The position numbers were made by a program, and so were the translations under genes. Positions 17,298-25,130 of a DNA stretch of 34,554 nt are shown here, piece by piece; the stretch's first letter is position 1; each line of letters opens with the position of its first letter. The notes under the pieces are model-generated. The model saw only the letters and a list, made by a program, of their open reading frames with translations. It had not been told where the DNA came from and searched no databases. The DNA is from Burkholderiales bacterium (GTDB lineage Bacteria > Pseudomonadota > Gammaproteobacteria > Burkholderiales > Burkholderiaceae_C): positions 1 through 34,554 of the forward strand of contig JABEVE010000070.1 of assembly GCA_013044035.1 (NCBI GenBank). Direction: 5' to 3'.

Positions 17298-17978
17298 ATG
17301 GGTTGTATTCTCAAAGGAGGAGGCGGTTTGTACAGCCGGCTTGGGGTAGGTGCCGTGCTGCTGGCCGCAGGGTCTGGATCGCGCATGGGACACCGGCCGA
17401 AAAGCCTGCTCGAACTTGGTGGCATTCCGCTGATCCGGCGCCAGATCATCGCGCTCTCGGGCGCAGGTGTGGACGAGTTGGTTGTGGTCCTTGGCCACCA
17501 TGCGCAACGCATCGCCCCCGTGGTGCAGGAATTCCCGGTGACTGTGGTGTACAACCCGGAACCGGATACGGGCCAAGTGTCGTCGCTGCGGCTTGGGCTG
17601 CGGGCGTTATCCCCGCGTATCGACACGGTTCTGGTGGCATTGGCCGACCAGCCTCTCATCAACGCACAGGACATCAACGATTTGATCGGCGCGTACAAAA
17701 AGCGTCCCGCGGGCACACAGGTGGTGCAACCGGAGGTGGATGGCCAGCCAGGCAACCCGGTGATGTTGAGTGCTGAAGTGCGCGAACAGATTTTGAGCGG
17801 TGAGGCTCGCATCGGCTGCCGGCAATGGCAGGCGGCGCACCCCGACCAGGTGCACCGCTGGGTCAGCACCAACCAACGCTACCGCACCGACGTGGACACG
17901 CCAGACGACATCGAGGCCTTGGCAGCGCGCACCGGTCACCGTCTGCGCTGGCCTGCCGATCTGTTGGTCTCGGCCTGA
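17298..17978 (+). CDS. MobA/MocA-like molybdenum cofactor cytidylyltransferase
   Basis: A nucleotidyltransferase of the MobA-like NTP transferase family (226 aa from ATG 17298). Key parts are VLLAAGSGSRMG with RPKSLLELGG (nucleotide binding), LADQPLI near the middle (metal-binding Asp) and YRTDVDTPDDI at the end. CO dehydrogenase uses molybdopterin cytosine dinucleotide, so a MocA-type enzyme in this operon makes sense; CTP preference is inferred from context. An in-frame TTG at 17328 follows a very strong AAAGGAGGAGG signal and would place the start just before the nucleotide-binding strand, so that shorter form may be the real one. Confidence 0.85.
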   Translation: MGCILKGGGGLYSRLGVGAVLLAAGSGSRMGHRPKSLLELGGIPLIRRQIIALSGAGVDELVVVLGHHAQRIAPVVQEFPVTVVYNPEPDTGQVSSLRLGLRALSPRIDTVLVALADQPLINAQDINDLIGAYKKRPAGTQVVQPEVDGQPGNPVMLSAEVREQILSGEARIGCRQWQAAHPDQVHRWVSTNQRYRTDVDTPDDIEALAARTGHRLRWPADLLVSA

Positions 17979-18013
17979 ATGCCGCTGCATAATCGCGCCA
18001 ACGCTTGGACCCC

Positions 18014-18712
18014 ATGCTGCCGCCCACGCCCCTGTTGTCGCTGTGGTCGACGCCACTGGGCCTGTACCGCTACGCGCGGGCCGATGCGATCAACGGTTTG
18101 CTGGTGCGCGTCTTCGAGTCGATGCGGGTCACCGATCCGTCAGCCCGGGACGGCCACATGGATTTCTACGCCAGCCGTGACGACCTGCTGCAACGCATCC
18201 GCCTGCCCGAATGGAATGACTTGGTCCGCTTCATCGTGGACAGCCTGCGCCAGACCGTTGTCCTGGCCAACCAGAGCGCTTGGTCCGAAGCCACGCCGGG
18301 GCTGCAGATCGTTCTTCGCGGCATCTGGTTCCAGATCGCCAACCAGGGCAGCTTCCACGATGTGCACACGCATGGCAATTGCTCGTGGTCGGGCGTGTAC
18401 TGCGTGCAGGTGGACGCAGATGCCCAGCGTGCGGCGCACCCCTTGTTGGGGAGCGCCAATGGCATCACGCGCTTTTATGGCCCCAACTTCAACCACTTGG
18501 GTGGCGCCTTCGTCGACTTTGGCAACGCCTACCTGCAGTCGGCCCAGCTCGATGTGCCGCCTCTGGCAGGACAGTTGGTGGTGTTCCCATCGTGGCTGCC
18601 ACACCAAGCCTTGCCCTATGCGGGGGAAGCCGACCGCATCATCGTGTCCTTCAACGCCAGTGTGCACGCGACGTCCGGATCCGATCAGCGACACACTTAC
18701 GCTCATGCTTGA
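18014..18712 (+). CDS. Putative 2OG-Fe(II) oxygenase (TIGR02466-type)
   Basis: A 232-residue protein resembling the conserved 2OG-Fe(II) oxygenase family whose members share an H-x-H segment with an SGVYYV strand and a distal FPSWLPH. Here these are HDVHTHGNCSWSGVYCV (about 112-128), VVFPSWLPHQALPY (about 194-207) and RIIVSFN, whose arginine is placed to bind 2-oxoglutarate. The substrate is unknown. It sits in line with the cox operon, 35 nt after the MocA-like gene and before the second XdhC-like gene, which is not a usual place for such a protein. Start by ATG at 18014; a TTG three codons upstream is possible. Confidence 0.75.
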   Translation: MLPPTPLLSLWSTPLGLYRYARADAINGLLVRVFESMRVTDPSARDGHMDFYASRDDLLQRIRLPEWNDLVRFIVDSLRQTVVLANQSAWSEATPGLQIVLRGIWFQIANQGSFHDVHTHGNCSWSGVYCVQVDADAQRAAHPLLGSANGITRFYGPNFNHLGGAFVDFGNAYLQSAQLDVPPLAGQLVVFPSWLPHQALPYAGEADRIIVSFNASVHATSGSDQRHTYAHA

Positions 18713-18779
18713 GACGACGCGTTGCAAGCATGCATCAAGGGGCGCCAGCGCTGTGGCAGGTGCTCGATCGATCGAGCAC
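18704..18779. repeat. Hairpin over the oxygenase stop codon and a perfect 20-bp palindrome
   Basis: CATGCTTG (18704-18711) pairs with CAAGCATG (18725-18732) across 13 nt and covers the oxygenase stop codon. A further 27 bp on, GTGCTCGATCGATCGAGCAC (18760-18779) is a perfect 20-bp palindrome. There is no T run, so a simple terminator is unlikely; a regulator-binding site ahead of the last xdhC-like gene is plausible. The 199-bp gap also contains an uncertain 48-codon frame from ATG 18730, which I do not call. Confidence 0.6.
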
Positions 18780-18911
18780 GGCGATTCGAGCGCAATCCCT
18801 GATGCTTGCTTATGGCCTGCTCGTGATGCGCACGTCGGGTGTTTTCGCCCCTGGCATGCCTCCATGCCGCCCGTAATCACCCCACTCTCTGATTCCATGG
18901 AGAGGTACATC

Positions 18912-19913
18912 ATGAACAGCATCGACGTCGAAGTCATACGCACCGCTCTGGAATGGCTCGATAAGGGCCACCGTGTCACGCTTGGCACGGTGGTTCGAAC
19001 CTGGGGATCGGCGCCCCGCCCGCCGGGTTCACTCATGATCATCCGCGACGACGCACAGGTGTCGGGCTCGGTGTCGGGCGGCTGCATCGAGGACGATCTC
19101 ATTGGCCGCGTTGCGCGCGGCGAACTCGCTCTGCGCAAACCGGAAATCACGACGTATGGACAGACCGCCGAGGAGGTGCGGCGTTTCGGCCTTCCCTGCG
19201 GGGGTACGGTGCAGATCGTGTTGGAGCCCCTCTCATCACAGTCCCATCTGCGCGAACTTTTAGTGGACATTGAGCGCCATCACCGTGTGCAGCGACGCAT
19301 GGACATGAAGACAGGTCTGGTGCGGCTGGAGCCAGCGCTGGAAGGCGACCGCGTGGCATTCGACGGCGCCACGCTCATCACCGTGCATGGCCCGCGCTTG
19401 CGCCTGCTCATCATTGGTGGCGGTCAGCTCTCGCGCTACCTCGCATCCATGGCGGTGATGTTGGACTACCAGGTGACTGTGTGTGAACCTCGCACCGAGT
19501 ATCACGAAGGCTGGAGCGAACTGCCGGGCATGACCCTTTCCACGCTGATGCCAGACGACCTGGCTCTCGCCATGAACCTGGACCACAACAGTGCTGTGGT
19601 GGCCGTCACGCATGACCCCAAGCTCGACGACCTGGCACTCATGGAGGCGTTGCGTACGCCAGCTTTCTATGTGGGTGCACTGGGTTCACTGCATAACAAC
19701 GCCAAACGCCGGGAACGTCTGCTGGAATTTAACGTCACCCCTGAAGAAGCAGCGCGTCTGCGCGGACCCGTTGGTTTGCGCTTGGGCGCACTCACACCGC
19801 CGGAAATCGCCATGAGCATCGTTGCCGAGATGACGGCGCTGCGCCGCGGGATTGACTTGAACCAGCCACTGCGTCAATGGGAGCGCTCATCGACGGTCTG
19901 TGCCTTGGCCTGA
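18912..19913 (+). CDS. XdhC/CoxI-family molybdenum cofactor maturation protein
   Basis: A 333-residue XdhC-family protein with the full two-domain layout: XdhC_CoxI at the N terminus (TWGSAPRPPGSLM, SGSVSGGCIEDDL, then FGLPCGGTV) and a C-terminal Rossmann domain (LLIIGGGQLSRYLASMA from about 166, ending GLRLGALTPPEIAMSI). It keeps the conserved cysteines of SGGCIE and GLPCGG, unlike some divergent CoxF proteins. Such proteins load sulfurated molybdenum cofactor into xanthine oxidase-family enzymes; it corresponds to CoxI of known clusters. A good GGAGAGG ribosome binding site precedes the ATG. It is the last gene of the cox cluster and faces a convergent gene at 19980. Confidence 0.9.
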   Translation: MNSIDVEVIRTALEWLDKGHRVTLGTVVRTWGSAPRPPGSLMIIRDDAQVSGSVSGGCIEDDLIGRVARGELALRKPEITTYGQTAEEVRRFGLPCGGTVQIVLEPLSSQSHLRELLVDIERHHRVQRRMDMKTGLVRLEPALEGDRVAFDGATLITVHGPRLRLLIIGGGQLSRYLASMAVMLDYQVTVCEPRTEYHEGWSELPGMTLSTLMPDDLALAMNLDHNSAVVAVTHDPKLDDLALMEALRTPAFYVGALGSLHNNAKRRERLLEFNVTPEEAARLRGPVGLRLGALTPPEIAMSIVAEMTALRRGIDLNQPLRQWERSSTVCALA

Positions 19914-19979
19914 GTCGCTTGCGCATCTGAGAGGCTACATACTGAACCGCCTACATGGTCCGCCCAAGGAGAGCAAGTT

Positions 19980-20516
19980 TTAGCGTTGTGAAAGTTTGAA
20001 AGGTTTGCCGCTGCAGCGGTACCACGCCAGACGCCAGCCGTCGCGTCCGTGGATGACGTCGTAATGCCAGGCGAACATCATGGCCGCAGCCAGACCGAGC
20101 GCGAACCAGGCCATCGCTGCCGACGGCCATCGCCCGGCAATCAGGCGCGCGTCGATCACCCAGAAGATCAGGAAGCCAACGCCACCGATCCCTGCGCTGG
20201 AGACGCCGGAAGCGGACTTTGCGCGGGCCATCTTGAGCGCGGCGCTCTCCGATTGGCCGTCGGCGGCCGCTGACATCGTGTGATGATGAAACACCTCTAT
20301 CGCGGATCGCAGATCGCCGAGCGCGTAAGCCAGAAAGCATTGGGCACGAAGTTGAAGGTTGACGTTCAAGTTGCTTTCCTTGGACTTGATTGTGACCCAA
20401 GGCAGGCACGGTGCAAGCGGCCGATCGACGGCACGTGTCACCGGATCGGTTGGGCCATTTGGCAGGGATGAGCCGGTGCGCGCCATGGCCAGCGCAGCGG
20501 GAATCGCGTTGGTCAT
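19980..20516 (-). CDS. Small membrane protein with conserved leader-derived N terminus
   Basis: The frame is open on the minus strand from 20855 to 19980. The last 98 codons (from ATG 20276, MSAAADGQSESAAL) encode two hydrophobic helices, GVGFLIFWVIDARLI and AMAWFALGLAAAMMFAWHY, and a basic C-terminal end. An upstream in-frame ATG at 20516 starts the peptide MTNAIPAALAMARTG, which is shared with the leader repeats near 30.15 and 32.43 kb. The peptide resembles the conserved N terminus of Ash/Icd-like proteins of P4-type elements, a family link I hold only loosely. The extended form is listed because frame and leader agree, but the 98-codon form is also possible. Function unknown. Confidence 0.45.
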   Translation of the reverse strand: MTNAIPAALAMARTGSSLPNGPTDPVTRAVDRPLAPCLPWVTIKSKESNLNVNLQLRAQCFLAYALGDLRSAIEVFHHHTMSAAADGQSESAALKMARAKSASGVSSAGIGGVGFLIFWVIDARLIAGRWPSAAMAWFALGLAAAMMFAWHYDVIHGRDGWRLAWYRCSGKPFKLSQR

Positions 20517-20585
20517 GGCGAGGTTGCGCCTCAACAAAAACAAGGACTTGTGCAACTTCCACCCCTTTCGGTCCGGAAAAATGAC
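20478..20585 (-). repeat. Conserved hairpin leader, copy A
   Basis: On the minus strand this segment runs from TTTTTCCGGACCGAAAG through GCAACCTCGCCATG to CTGGCCATGGCG. It contains an 11-bp inverted repeat, CGCCATGGCCA (20481-20491) and TGGTCATGGCG (20510-20520) with one mismatch, around an 18-nt loop. Two further copies lie at 30.15 kb and 32.43 kb on the other strand. Here the encoded MTNAIPAALAMA is in frame with the downstream membrane protein. The remainder of 20277-20908 shows no gene I can support beyond the extended frame of the membrane protein. Confidence 0.7.
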
Positions 20586-20908
20586 GCGACAGGCGCACTG
20601 GTGCCTGATCGCGTGCGCTGTCGCCCTGGCCGAACGCTGGGACGATGGCGACACGGTTGGTATCCACGCCATGGAGCGTTCCACGCACAGGACCATCACC
20701 AGGGTCAATGGCGGGCACACGCGACGAATCGCTGCATGTTGAATCGCTGATGGAATTGCTTCACGCCGATTCATCTCTTGACGAGACGCAACGGGGCCAC
20801 CTTCGAGAGGTCTTGTTTTCCTGGCGGCTCGCCAGATGTGCGCGACATGGTGCATACCGGGACGATTCCCATCCTTTCAACGCAGCATCAGAGGGAAAGG
20901 GACGTAAG

Positions 20909-21181
20909 ATGATCGACGGCGATTTGGCAATAAAACCCCCTCCAGGAATGACAGTGAGAACCGTCGGACGAAGGATTGAGCGTCGCATCAGCAGCCAACC
21001 GGATGGTCAAGGCGTCGCTGCAGCCGCAGCATTGACCGAATCCCTCGTGGCGATGGGCGGCGGCAGACTTGTCCGCAAGGGGGTATACCGGTTCATGTCT
21101 CACGAAGACGCTGATCGGCAGCAGCAGCACGCTCTGGCGGAGAGTATGGCCGATCTAGTGCAGATGCGCCGCCATGGATGA
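20909..21181 (+). CDS. Small partner of nucleotidyltransferase
   Basis: A 90-residue basic protein. The end of the protein, LVRKGVYRFMSHEDADRQQQ, resembles small proteins that precede nucleotidyltransferase genes in many proteobacterial accessory regions (a GVYRF-x-S/T-HEEAD motif). It overlaps the next gene by 8 nt, so the two are translated together. The ATG follows a purine-rich GAGGGAAAGGGACGTAAG. By position it could be an antitoxin or adaptor; no known domain was recognised. Confidence 0.65.
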   Translation: MIDGDLAIKPPPGMTVRTVGRRIERRISSQPDGQGVAAAAALTESLVAMGGGRLVRKGVYRFMSHEDADRQQQHALAESMADLVQMRRHG

Positions 21182-21662
21182 ATACGCCAGACCGGCCACC
21201 CTGGACGACCTGAAACTTCTCTTGCGCAGCCTGAACGAACACGGGGTCGATTACCTGTTGATCGGTGGCTACGCGCTCGCTGCGCATGGCTACATTCGAG
21301 CGACGACGGACATCGATCTGGTCGTTCCAGCCACCCTGCAGGCGGGGGCCAAAGTGAAGGCGGCCTTGATGGTGCTGCCCGATGGGGTCGCGAAGGACAT
21401 CCGGCCAGAATGGTTCGAGGACGGCGAGAACATCCGCGTCGCGGATCAGTTCATCGTTGACCTCATGCTCAATGCCAACGGACAGACCTACGAGACGCTC
21501 AAGCACTACGCGGAGACAATCCATCTGGACGGCATCCCGGTCAAGACCGTGTCGCTCGAAGGTCTTCTGCAAACCAAGAAGACCATGCGCGACAAGGATG
21601 TCGCCGACCGGGCGATTCTGGAGCGCGCCATCGACGCGTACCGTCAGCGCCGTTCGCAGTGA
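21174..21662 (+). CDS. Nucleotidyltransferase, MNT/AbiEii-like
   Basis: A 162-residue protein of the polymerase-beta nucleotidyltransferase superfamily. The signature is GGYALAAHGY at 31-40 followed by TTDIDLVV, which gives the catalytic Asp46-x-Asp48; a third acidic residue is likely in the FIVDLML strand. The short length and the small coupled gene upstream fit minimal nucleotidyltransferase toxins, which transfer nucleotides to tRNAs or proteins. Target and activity are inferred from the superfamily only. Confidence 0.8.
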   Translation: MDEYARPATLDDLKLLLRSLNEHGVDYLLIGGYALAAHGYIRATTDIDLVVPATLQAGAKVKAALMVLPDGVAKDIRPEWFEDGENIRVADQFIVDLMLNANGQTYETLKHYAETIHLDGIPVKTVSLEGLLQTKKTMRDKDVADRAILERAIDAYRQRRSQ

Positions 21663-21811
21663 AATCGATTCCCGCCGACCGCGACAGGCGGTTGGTCAGG
21701 ACTTTCGACGTCCCGAGCTGTCGTCAGCCGACGTATGGTCGAGGCGGTTGTCAGCCACATCGAAGAGAAGACGCTTGAGCACTCGTTCGCGCGACAGCCA
21801 TCGGCATCAGG

Positions 21812-22075
21812 CTACGCTGCGACCGCTGCGCAGCACACGAGGCGATATCGCTCGTCGTCATCGTCCATGCGCAGCGTCGCCTGGAAACCGCGCTCGATCA
21901 GGAACCCACGGAACCGAGACATCTCGGTGCAGCTCACAAACCGGAACCTCGCGCAGCGCCCACCGCCTCCGTGCGCATGGGTATCCCTGATGAACTCCGG
22001 GGCGAGCCCATATTCGGCCGCCAGATCGATCAGTTCGCGGGTCACGGGATTGCCAAACTCTCGAATCGCATACAT
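21812..22075 (-). CDS. Small hypothetical protein
   Basis: An 87-residue product beginning MYAIREFGNPVTRELIDLAA. It contains an FIRDTHAHGGGGRCARFRF segment and an acidic DDDDE stretch near the end. The start is chosen because GGAGG lies 7 nt upstream of this ATG. No family was recognised. Another frame overlapping its 5' side (from 22199) also looks protein-like at its start (MDVVQLNPKGNWPRW), so the locus may once have been longer or may overlap a second short gene. Confidence 0.55.
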   Translation of the reverse strand: MYAIREFGNPVTRELIDLAAEYGLAPEFIRDTHAHGGGGRCARFRFVSCTEMSRFRGFLIERGFQATLRMDDDDERYRLVCCAAVAA

Positions 22076-22263
22076 CAAGCACCTCCATGAGTACAGGATG
22101 CCACGTCGATCGAGGAGCGCAAGACTGACGGTCACACCACCGCGGCCAGTTGCCCTTTGGGTTGAGTTGAACGACGTCCATCTTGCTCTCCTTCCGCATG
22201 CCTGGCAGGAATTCATGATGGCGCTGTTTCGCCCGCGAGCCAAGACGATTCCAGGCAACGCCA

Positions 22264-23376
22264 CTACACCGGCAAATCGTTCAGCGCGTAGCTGGTGCTA
22301 CGCCCGCCAGCATCCGATTTTCGCAGCACGCCCCGCGCTAGCAGGTCGTTGATGTCACGCAGAGCGGTGTCCGGCGAGCATTTGGCGATGGCCGCCCACT
22401 TGGGGCTGGTGAGCTTGCCTTCGAATCCGTCGAGCAGCCTATTCAGCAACTTCACCTGTCGCTCGCTCAACGGCGTGGTCACCCAGCGCTGCCAGAACCG
22501 TGCCTTGGTCAGCACGGCGTCGACCATATGCTGGGCCTGATCGACGGCGCGATGGAGCGTGTCGAGGAACCAGGCAAGCCACTCGGTGGCATCCAGCGAC
22601 CGCTTCCGGGTCCGCTCCAGGGTGTCGTAGTAGGCCTTGCGTTCGCGCTGGATCTGCGCCGACAAACCATAGAACCGCTGTGGACTGCCATCGGCACGTG
22701 CCAGCAGCAGGTCGCCAATGGCCCGTGCAATACGGCCATTGCCATCGTCGAACGGGTGCAGAGTGACGAACCACAGGTGGCCAAGGCCGGCCTTGAGCAG
22801 CGGCTGTTCGTACGACGCACCATTCAGCCAGTCGAGGAAGCGGCCGGTTTCGGCTTCCAGACGTTCGGCGGGCGGCGCCTCGAAATGCAGGCGCCGGCGG
22901 CCGATGGGGCCCGAGACGACCTGCATCAGGCCGCGAGCATCGCCGGCTTTGATCCTGGCAAGGCCGGAGTAGCTGGTGGGAAACAGCGCAGCATGCCAGC
23001 CGAACAACCGCTCACGCGACACTGGGGCATGGCAGTTGGCTGTGGCGTCGATCACCATCTCGACCACGCCCTCGACGTGGCGATCCACCGGAGCGAGCGC
23101 GCCGATGTCGACGCCCAACCTGCGGGCAATGGATGAGCGCACGGATTCCACGTTGAGTTGCTCACCCTCGATCGCGCTGGTCTTGACCACATCCTCGGTC
23201 AGCGCAGTGAGGCTTGCCTGGTCGCGCAAAGTCATGCCCACATCGGCCAGGCGCCCAATCAACAGCCCCTGGGCGCGACTGACTTCGGCCATGGAGCCAG
23301 CGAGTGCCGCGAGATCGAAGCGCCAGTTCGGCCAGTCACCGGCCTGCCAGATGTATTTGTAATCACCGCTATTCAT
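22264..23376 (-). CDS. Fic-domain protein with DUF4172 and winged-helix ends
   Basis: A 370-residue Fic protein, an enzyme family that transfers AMP or related groups from nucleotides to target hydroxyls. An N-terminal DUF4172-like stretch (YIWQAGDWPNWRFD) is followed by an inhibitory-helix motif TSAIEGE at about 66-72 and the catalytic loop HPFDDGNGR at 207-215, complete with the active histidine. The C-terminal 80 residues look like a winged helix (LTSPKWAAIAKCSPDTALRD). The inhibitory helix lies in the same chain, so the enzyme is probably self-controlled rather than paired with an antitoxin. The ATG 23376 is chosen over an unconserved upstream extension. Confidence 0.9.
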   Translation of the reverse strand: MNSGDYKYIWQAGDWPNWRFDLAALAGSMAEVSRAQGLLIGRLADVGMTLRDQASLTALTEDVVKTSAIEGEQLNVESVRSSIARRLGVDIGALAPVDRHVEGVVEMVIDATANCHAPVSRERLFGWHAALFPTSYSGLARIKAGDARGLMQVVSGPIGRRRLHFEAPPAERLEAETGRFLDWLNGASYEQPLLKAGLGHLWFVTLHPFDDGNGRIARAIGDLLLARADGSPQRFYGLSAQIQRERKAYYDTLERTRKRSLDATEWLAWFLDTLHRAVDQAQHMVDAVLTKARFWQRWVTTPLSERQVKLLNRLLDGFEGKLTSPKWAAIAKCSPDTALRDINDLLARGVLRKSDAGGRSTSYALNDLPV

Positions 23377-23536
23377 GCGGAGATTATGGAGTGCATCCCC
23401 GCATATGCAAGTCATTAACCGTAGAAGATGCGGTGAATATGGTCTCCATTCGCCGCACGGCGGCCGCCTCACGCCAGAATGACGCGGGGTCTTGGTCGCG
23501 TCTGGACTGTCCGTGTCAGATAGCGCGCGCAATGGG

Positions 23537-24046
23537 TCACATGCGTAACAGTCTTGCAATCCGTCGAGCCAGCCAGGGCCTCTGCGGGATTGGTGGGTCG
23601 GCGGGGTCGCCATCGGCTAAATCCTGCGCATGCGGGCATGTCATGACGGGCTCGCCCGTGTCAGGGCCCAAGACCCGCGGCGGCACACGAATAGACGCGG
23701 CGTAAGTCGCGATCCCATGCCCATGAAGCGCTTCGATCCGCCCGTCGGATCGGATGCGCACGTCGCAGCCCGTCACGTCATTGCAATCCGGGCACATGCC
23801 CGCTGCCTCGATCACCGCCACCGGGGCCGTCTTCCTCACGCGGCCCCGCACATCCGCCAACTCGCGCTGGCAGTGGACGCATCGGAAGACCGGCTGATCG
23901 ACCACGGCTCCCGATGGGAACTCGACCGGGAAATGCCGCCCAATTGGCGCGTTGTTCAGATAGGTGTCCCAGGCGTGCTCGTCGTCCACCGGGCCATCGT
24001 CCTCACGGCGATGAGGGGCGTGCCCCCAGACGATTTCCTGTGTCAT
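23537..24046 (-). CDS. Hypothetical protein with paired cysteine motifs
   Basis: A 169-residue protein beginning MTQEIVWGHAPHRREDDG. Two CxxC pairs, FRCVHCQRE and MCPDCND, spaced about 30 residues apart, look like a zinc ribbon. The start overlaps the stop of the upstream gene on the same strand by four bases (ATGA), so the two form an operon. No known family was recognised; a role in a mobile element is suggested only by neighbours. Confidence 0.6.
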   Translation of the reverse strand: MTQEIVWGHAPHRREDDGPVDDEHAWDTYLNNAPIGRHFPVEFPSGAVVDQPVFRCVHCQRELADVRGRVRKTAPVAVIEAAGMCPDCNDVTGCDVRIRSDGRIEALHGHGIATYAASIRVPPRVLGPDTGEPVMTCPHAQDLADGDPADPPIPQRPWLARRIARLLRM

Positions 24047-24495
24047 TGGACATCCCCTTTGGCGAGCAACATGATCGCAGGCTCCCTCGCCCAAGCCTCC
24101 AGATCGTCCTTCGTCACGCAGGGGATCATGCCCGCCAGCGTCGCACGACGACCGTTCGGCTTATAGATAGCCGCCGCACCGGTCACCGCCAGCACGACAA
24201 TCGCAGGCCCACCGTGCTGCGGAACCACAAAGGTCCGGGTGTCCTTGATCGTGGGGCGGCGCGTCACGGCGTGCACCGGCCCGAAGCGCACCCCATAGAG
24301 GTTCTCCGCCGCGTGCAGGTCACGCCGCACGCCTTGCGGCAGATCCCTGGTCGCGCCGGGCACTGGCAGCAATGTCGTCATCGGCGGCAGATCGGTTTGA
24401 ATCGCGGCTTGCAGTGCGGCGATGGACGCGGCGAGCAGGTCGCCGATGGCGCTCGCATCGTAAGCGGGGCAGGTGGTGTTCAGTTCTTGGTTCAT
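24043..24495 (-). CDS. Hypothetical protein
   Basis: A 150-residue protein beginning MNQELNTTCPAYDASAIGDL. It contains an RFGPVHAVTRR segment and a strand-rich hydrophobic part, PAIVVLAVTGAAAIYKPNGR. No domain was recognised. It is first in a two-gene operon with the cysteine-pair protein (ATGA overlap). The ATG at 24495 gives a plausible amphipathic start; upstream in-frame codons are not protein-like. Confidence 0.55.
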   Translation of the reverse strand: MNQELNTTCPAYDASAIGDLLAASIAALQAAIQTDLPPMTTLLPVPGATRDLPQGVRRDLHAAENLYGVRFGPVHAVTRRPTIKDTRTFVVPQHGGPAIVVLAVTGAAAIYKPNGRRATLAGMIPCVTKDDLEAWAREPAIMLLAKGDVQ

Positions 24496-24695
24496 GGCTT
24501 TCCAGTCGATGAATCCAGCATCGCACGGGATGCGCACGATGCAAGTCTCACGACTCTCATCGCTTGTGCAGCGCCGACGTTGCTCTGGTGCCCGGAGAAG
24601 TCCATGACGCCTGCCCCGTTGATCCTCGCCTGATGGGTTCCGCATTTTTCGGGCCTTTGGAACACGCAAATTTAGCCTGTTATATCATCGGCAGT

Positions 24696-25130
24696 ATGAA
24701 AAAGCGTGTTGTGCTCGATACCAATATCTTGGTCGCTGCGTCACGCAGTCGCCTTGGCGCGTCGTTCGCTGTACTACGCGCGATGCGTGATGACCAACTG
24801 TTGGCGCTGGCCTCGGTGCCCCTGGTGCTTGAATATGAAGCCGTGCTTTCGCGCCCGGAGCAGCTCGCTGCGAGTCACAGGACGGCACCGATGGTGGAGG
24901 CTTTCCTGGATGCGTTCTGCCTGCTGGCCGAACCTGTGGAGTTGTTCTTCCTCTGGCGGCCGCAGCTCCGCGATGCCGCCGATGAGATGGTGTTGGAAAC
25001 CGCGCTCAATGGCCGGGCCGATGCGCTGGTCACACTCAATGGCCGCGATTTCATGCCCGCCCATCGGTTTGGCCTTCCGGTACTTACGCCCGGAGCCTTT
25101 TTGCAAACCCTTCAACTGGAGAGATTCTGA
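24696..25130 (+). CDS. PIN-domain toxin (COG1569-type)
   Basis: A 144-residue PIN-domain protein, a probable RNase. Asp8 in VVLDTNILV, Glu46 in LEYEAVL, Asp96/Glu97 in DAADEMVLE and Asp109/Asp118 in ADALVTLNGRDF give the acidic cluster that binds metal. The layout matches the toxin-component PIN family in which the toxin gene comes first. Its stop overlaps the start of the next gene by one base (TGATG). Confidence 0.88.
   Translation: MKKRVVLDTNILVAASRSRLGASFAVLRAMRDDQLLALASVPLVLEYEAVLSRPEQLAASHRTAPMVEAFLDAFCLLAEPVELFFLWRPQLRDAADEMVLETALNGRADALVTLNGRDFMPAHRFGLPVLTPGAFLQTLQLERF

Noticed and set aside
18730-18876. 48-codon frame between the oxygenase and XdhC-like genes
   Set aside because: No ribosome binding site and no protein-like features; the palindrome lies within it.
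17979-18911. N-terminal extension of the last XdhC-like gene
   Set aside because: The open frame extends upstream through the oxygenase gene, but a ribosome binding site and family conservation place the start at 18912.
19943-19956. Possible second copy of the tRNA-Val 3' end (ACCGCCTACA)
   Set aside because: Only about nine bases match and the preceding T-arm sequence is absent, so it does not support an attachment site.
21858-22199. 113-codon minus-strand frame beginning MRKESKMDVVQLNP
   Set aside because: Its first part looks protein-like, but the rest overlaps the better-supported 87-residue gene in another frame; it is mentioned there instead.
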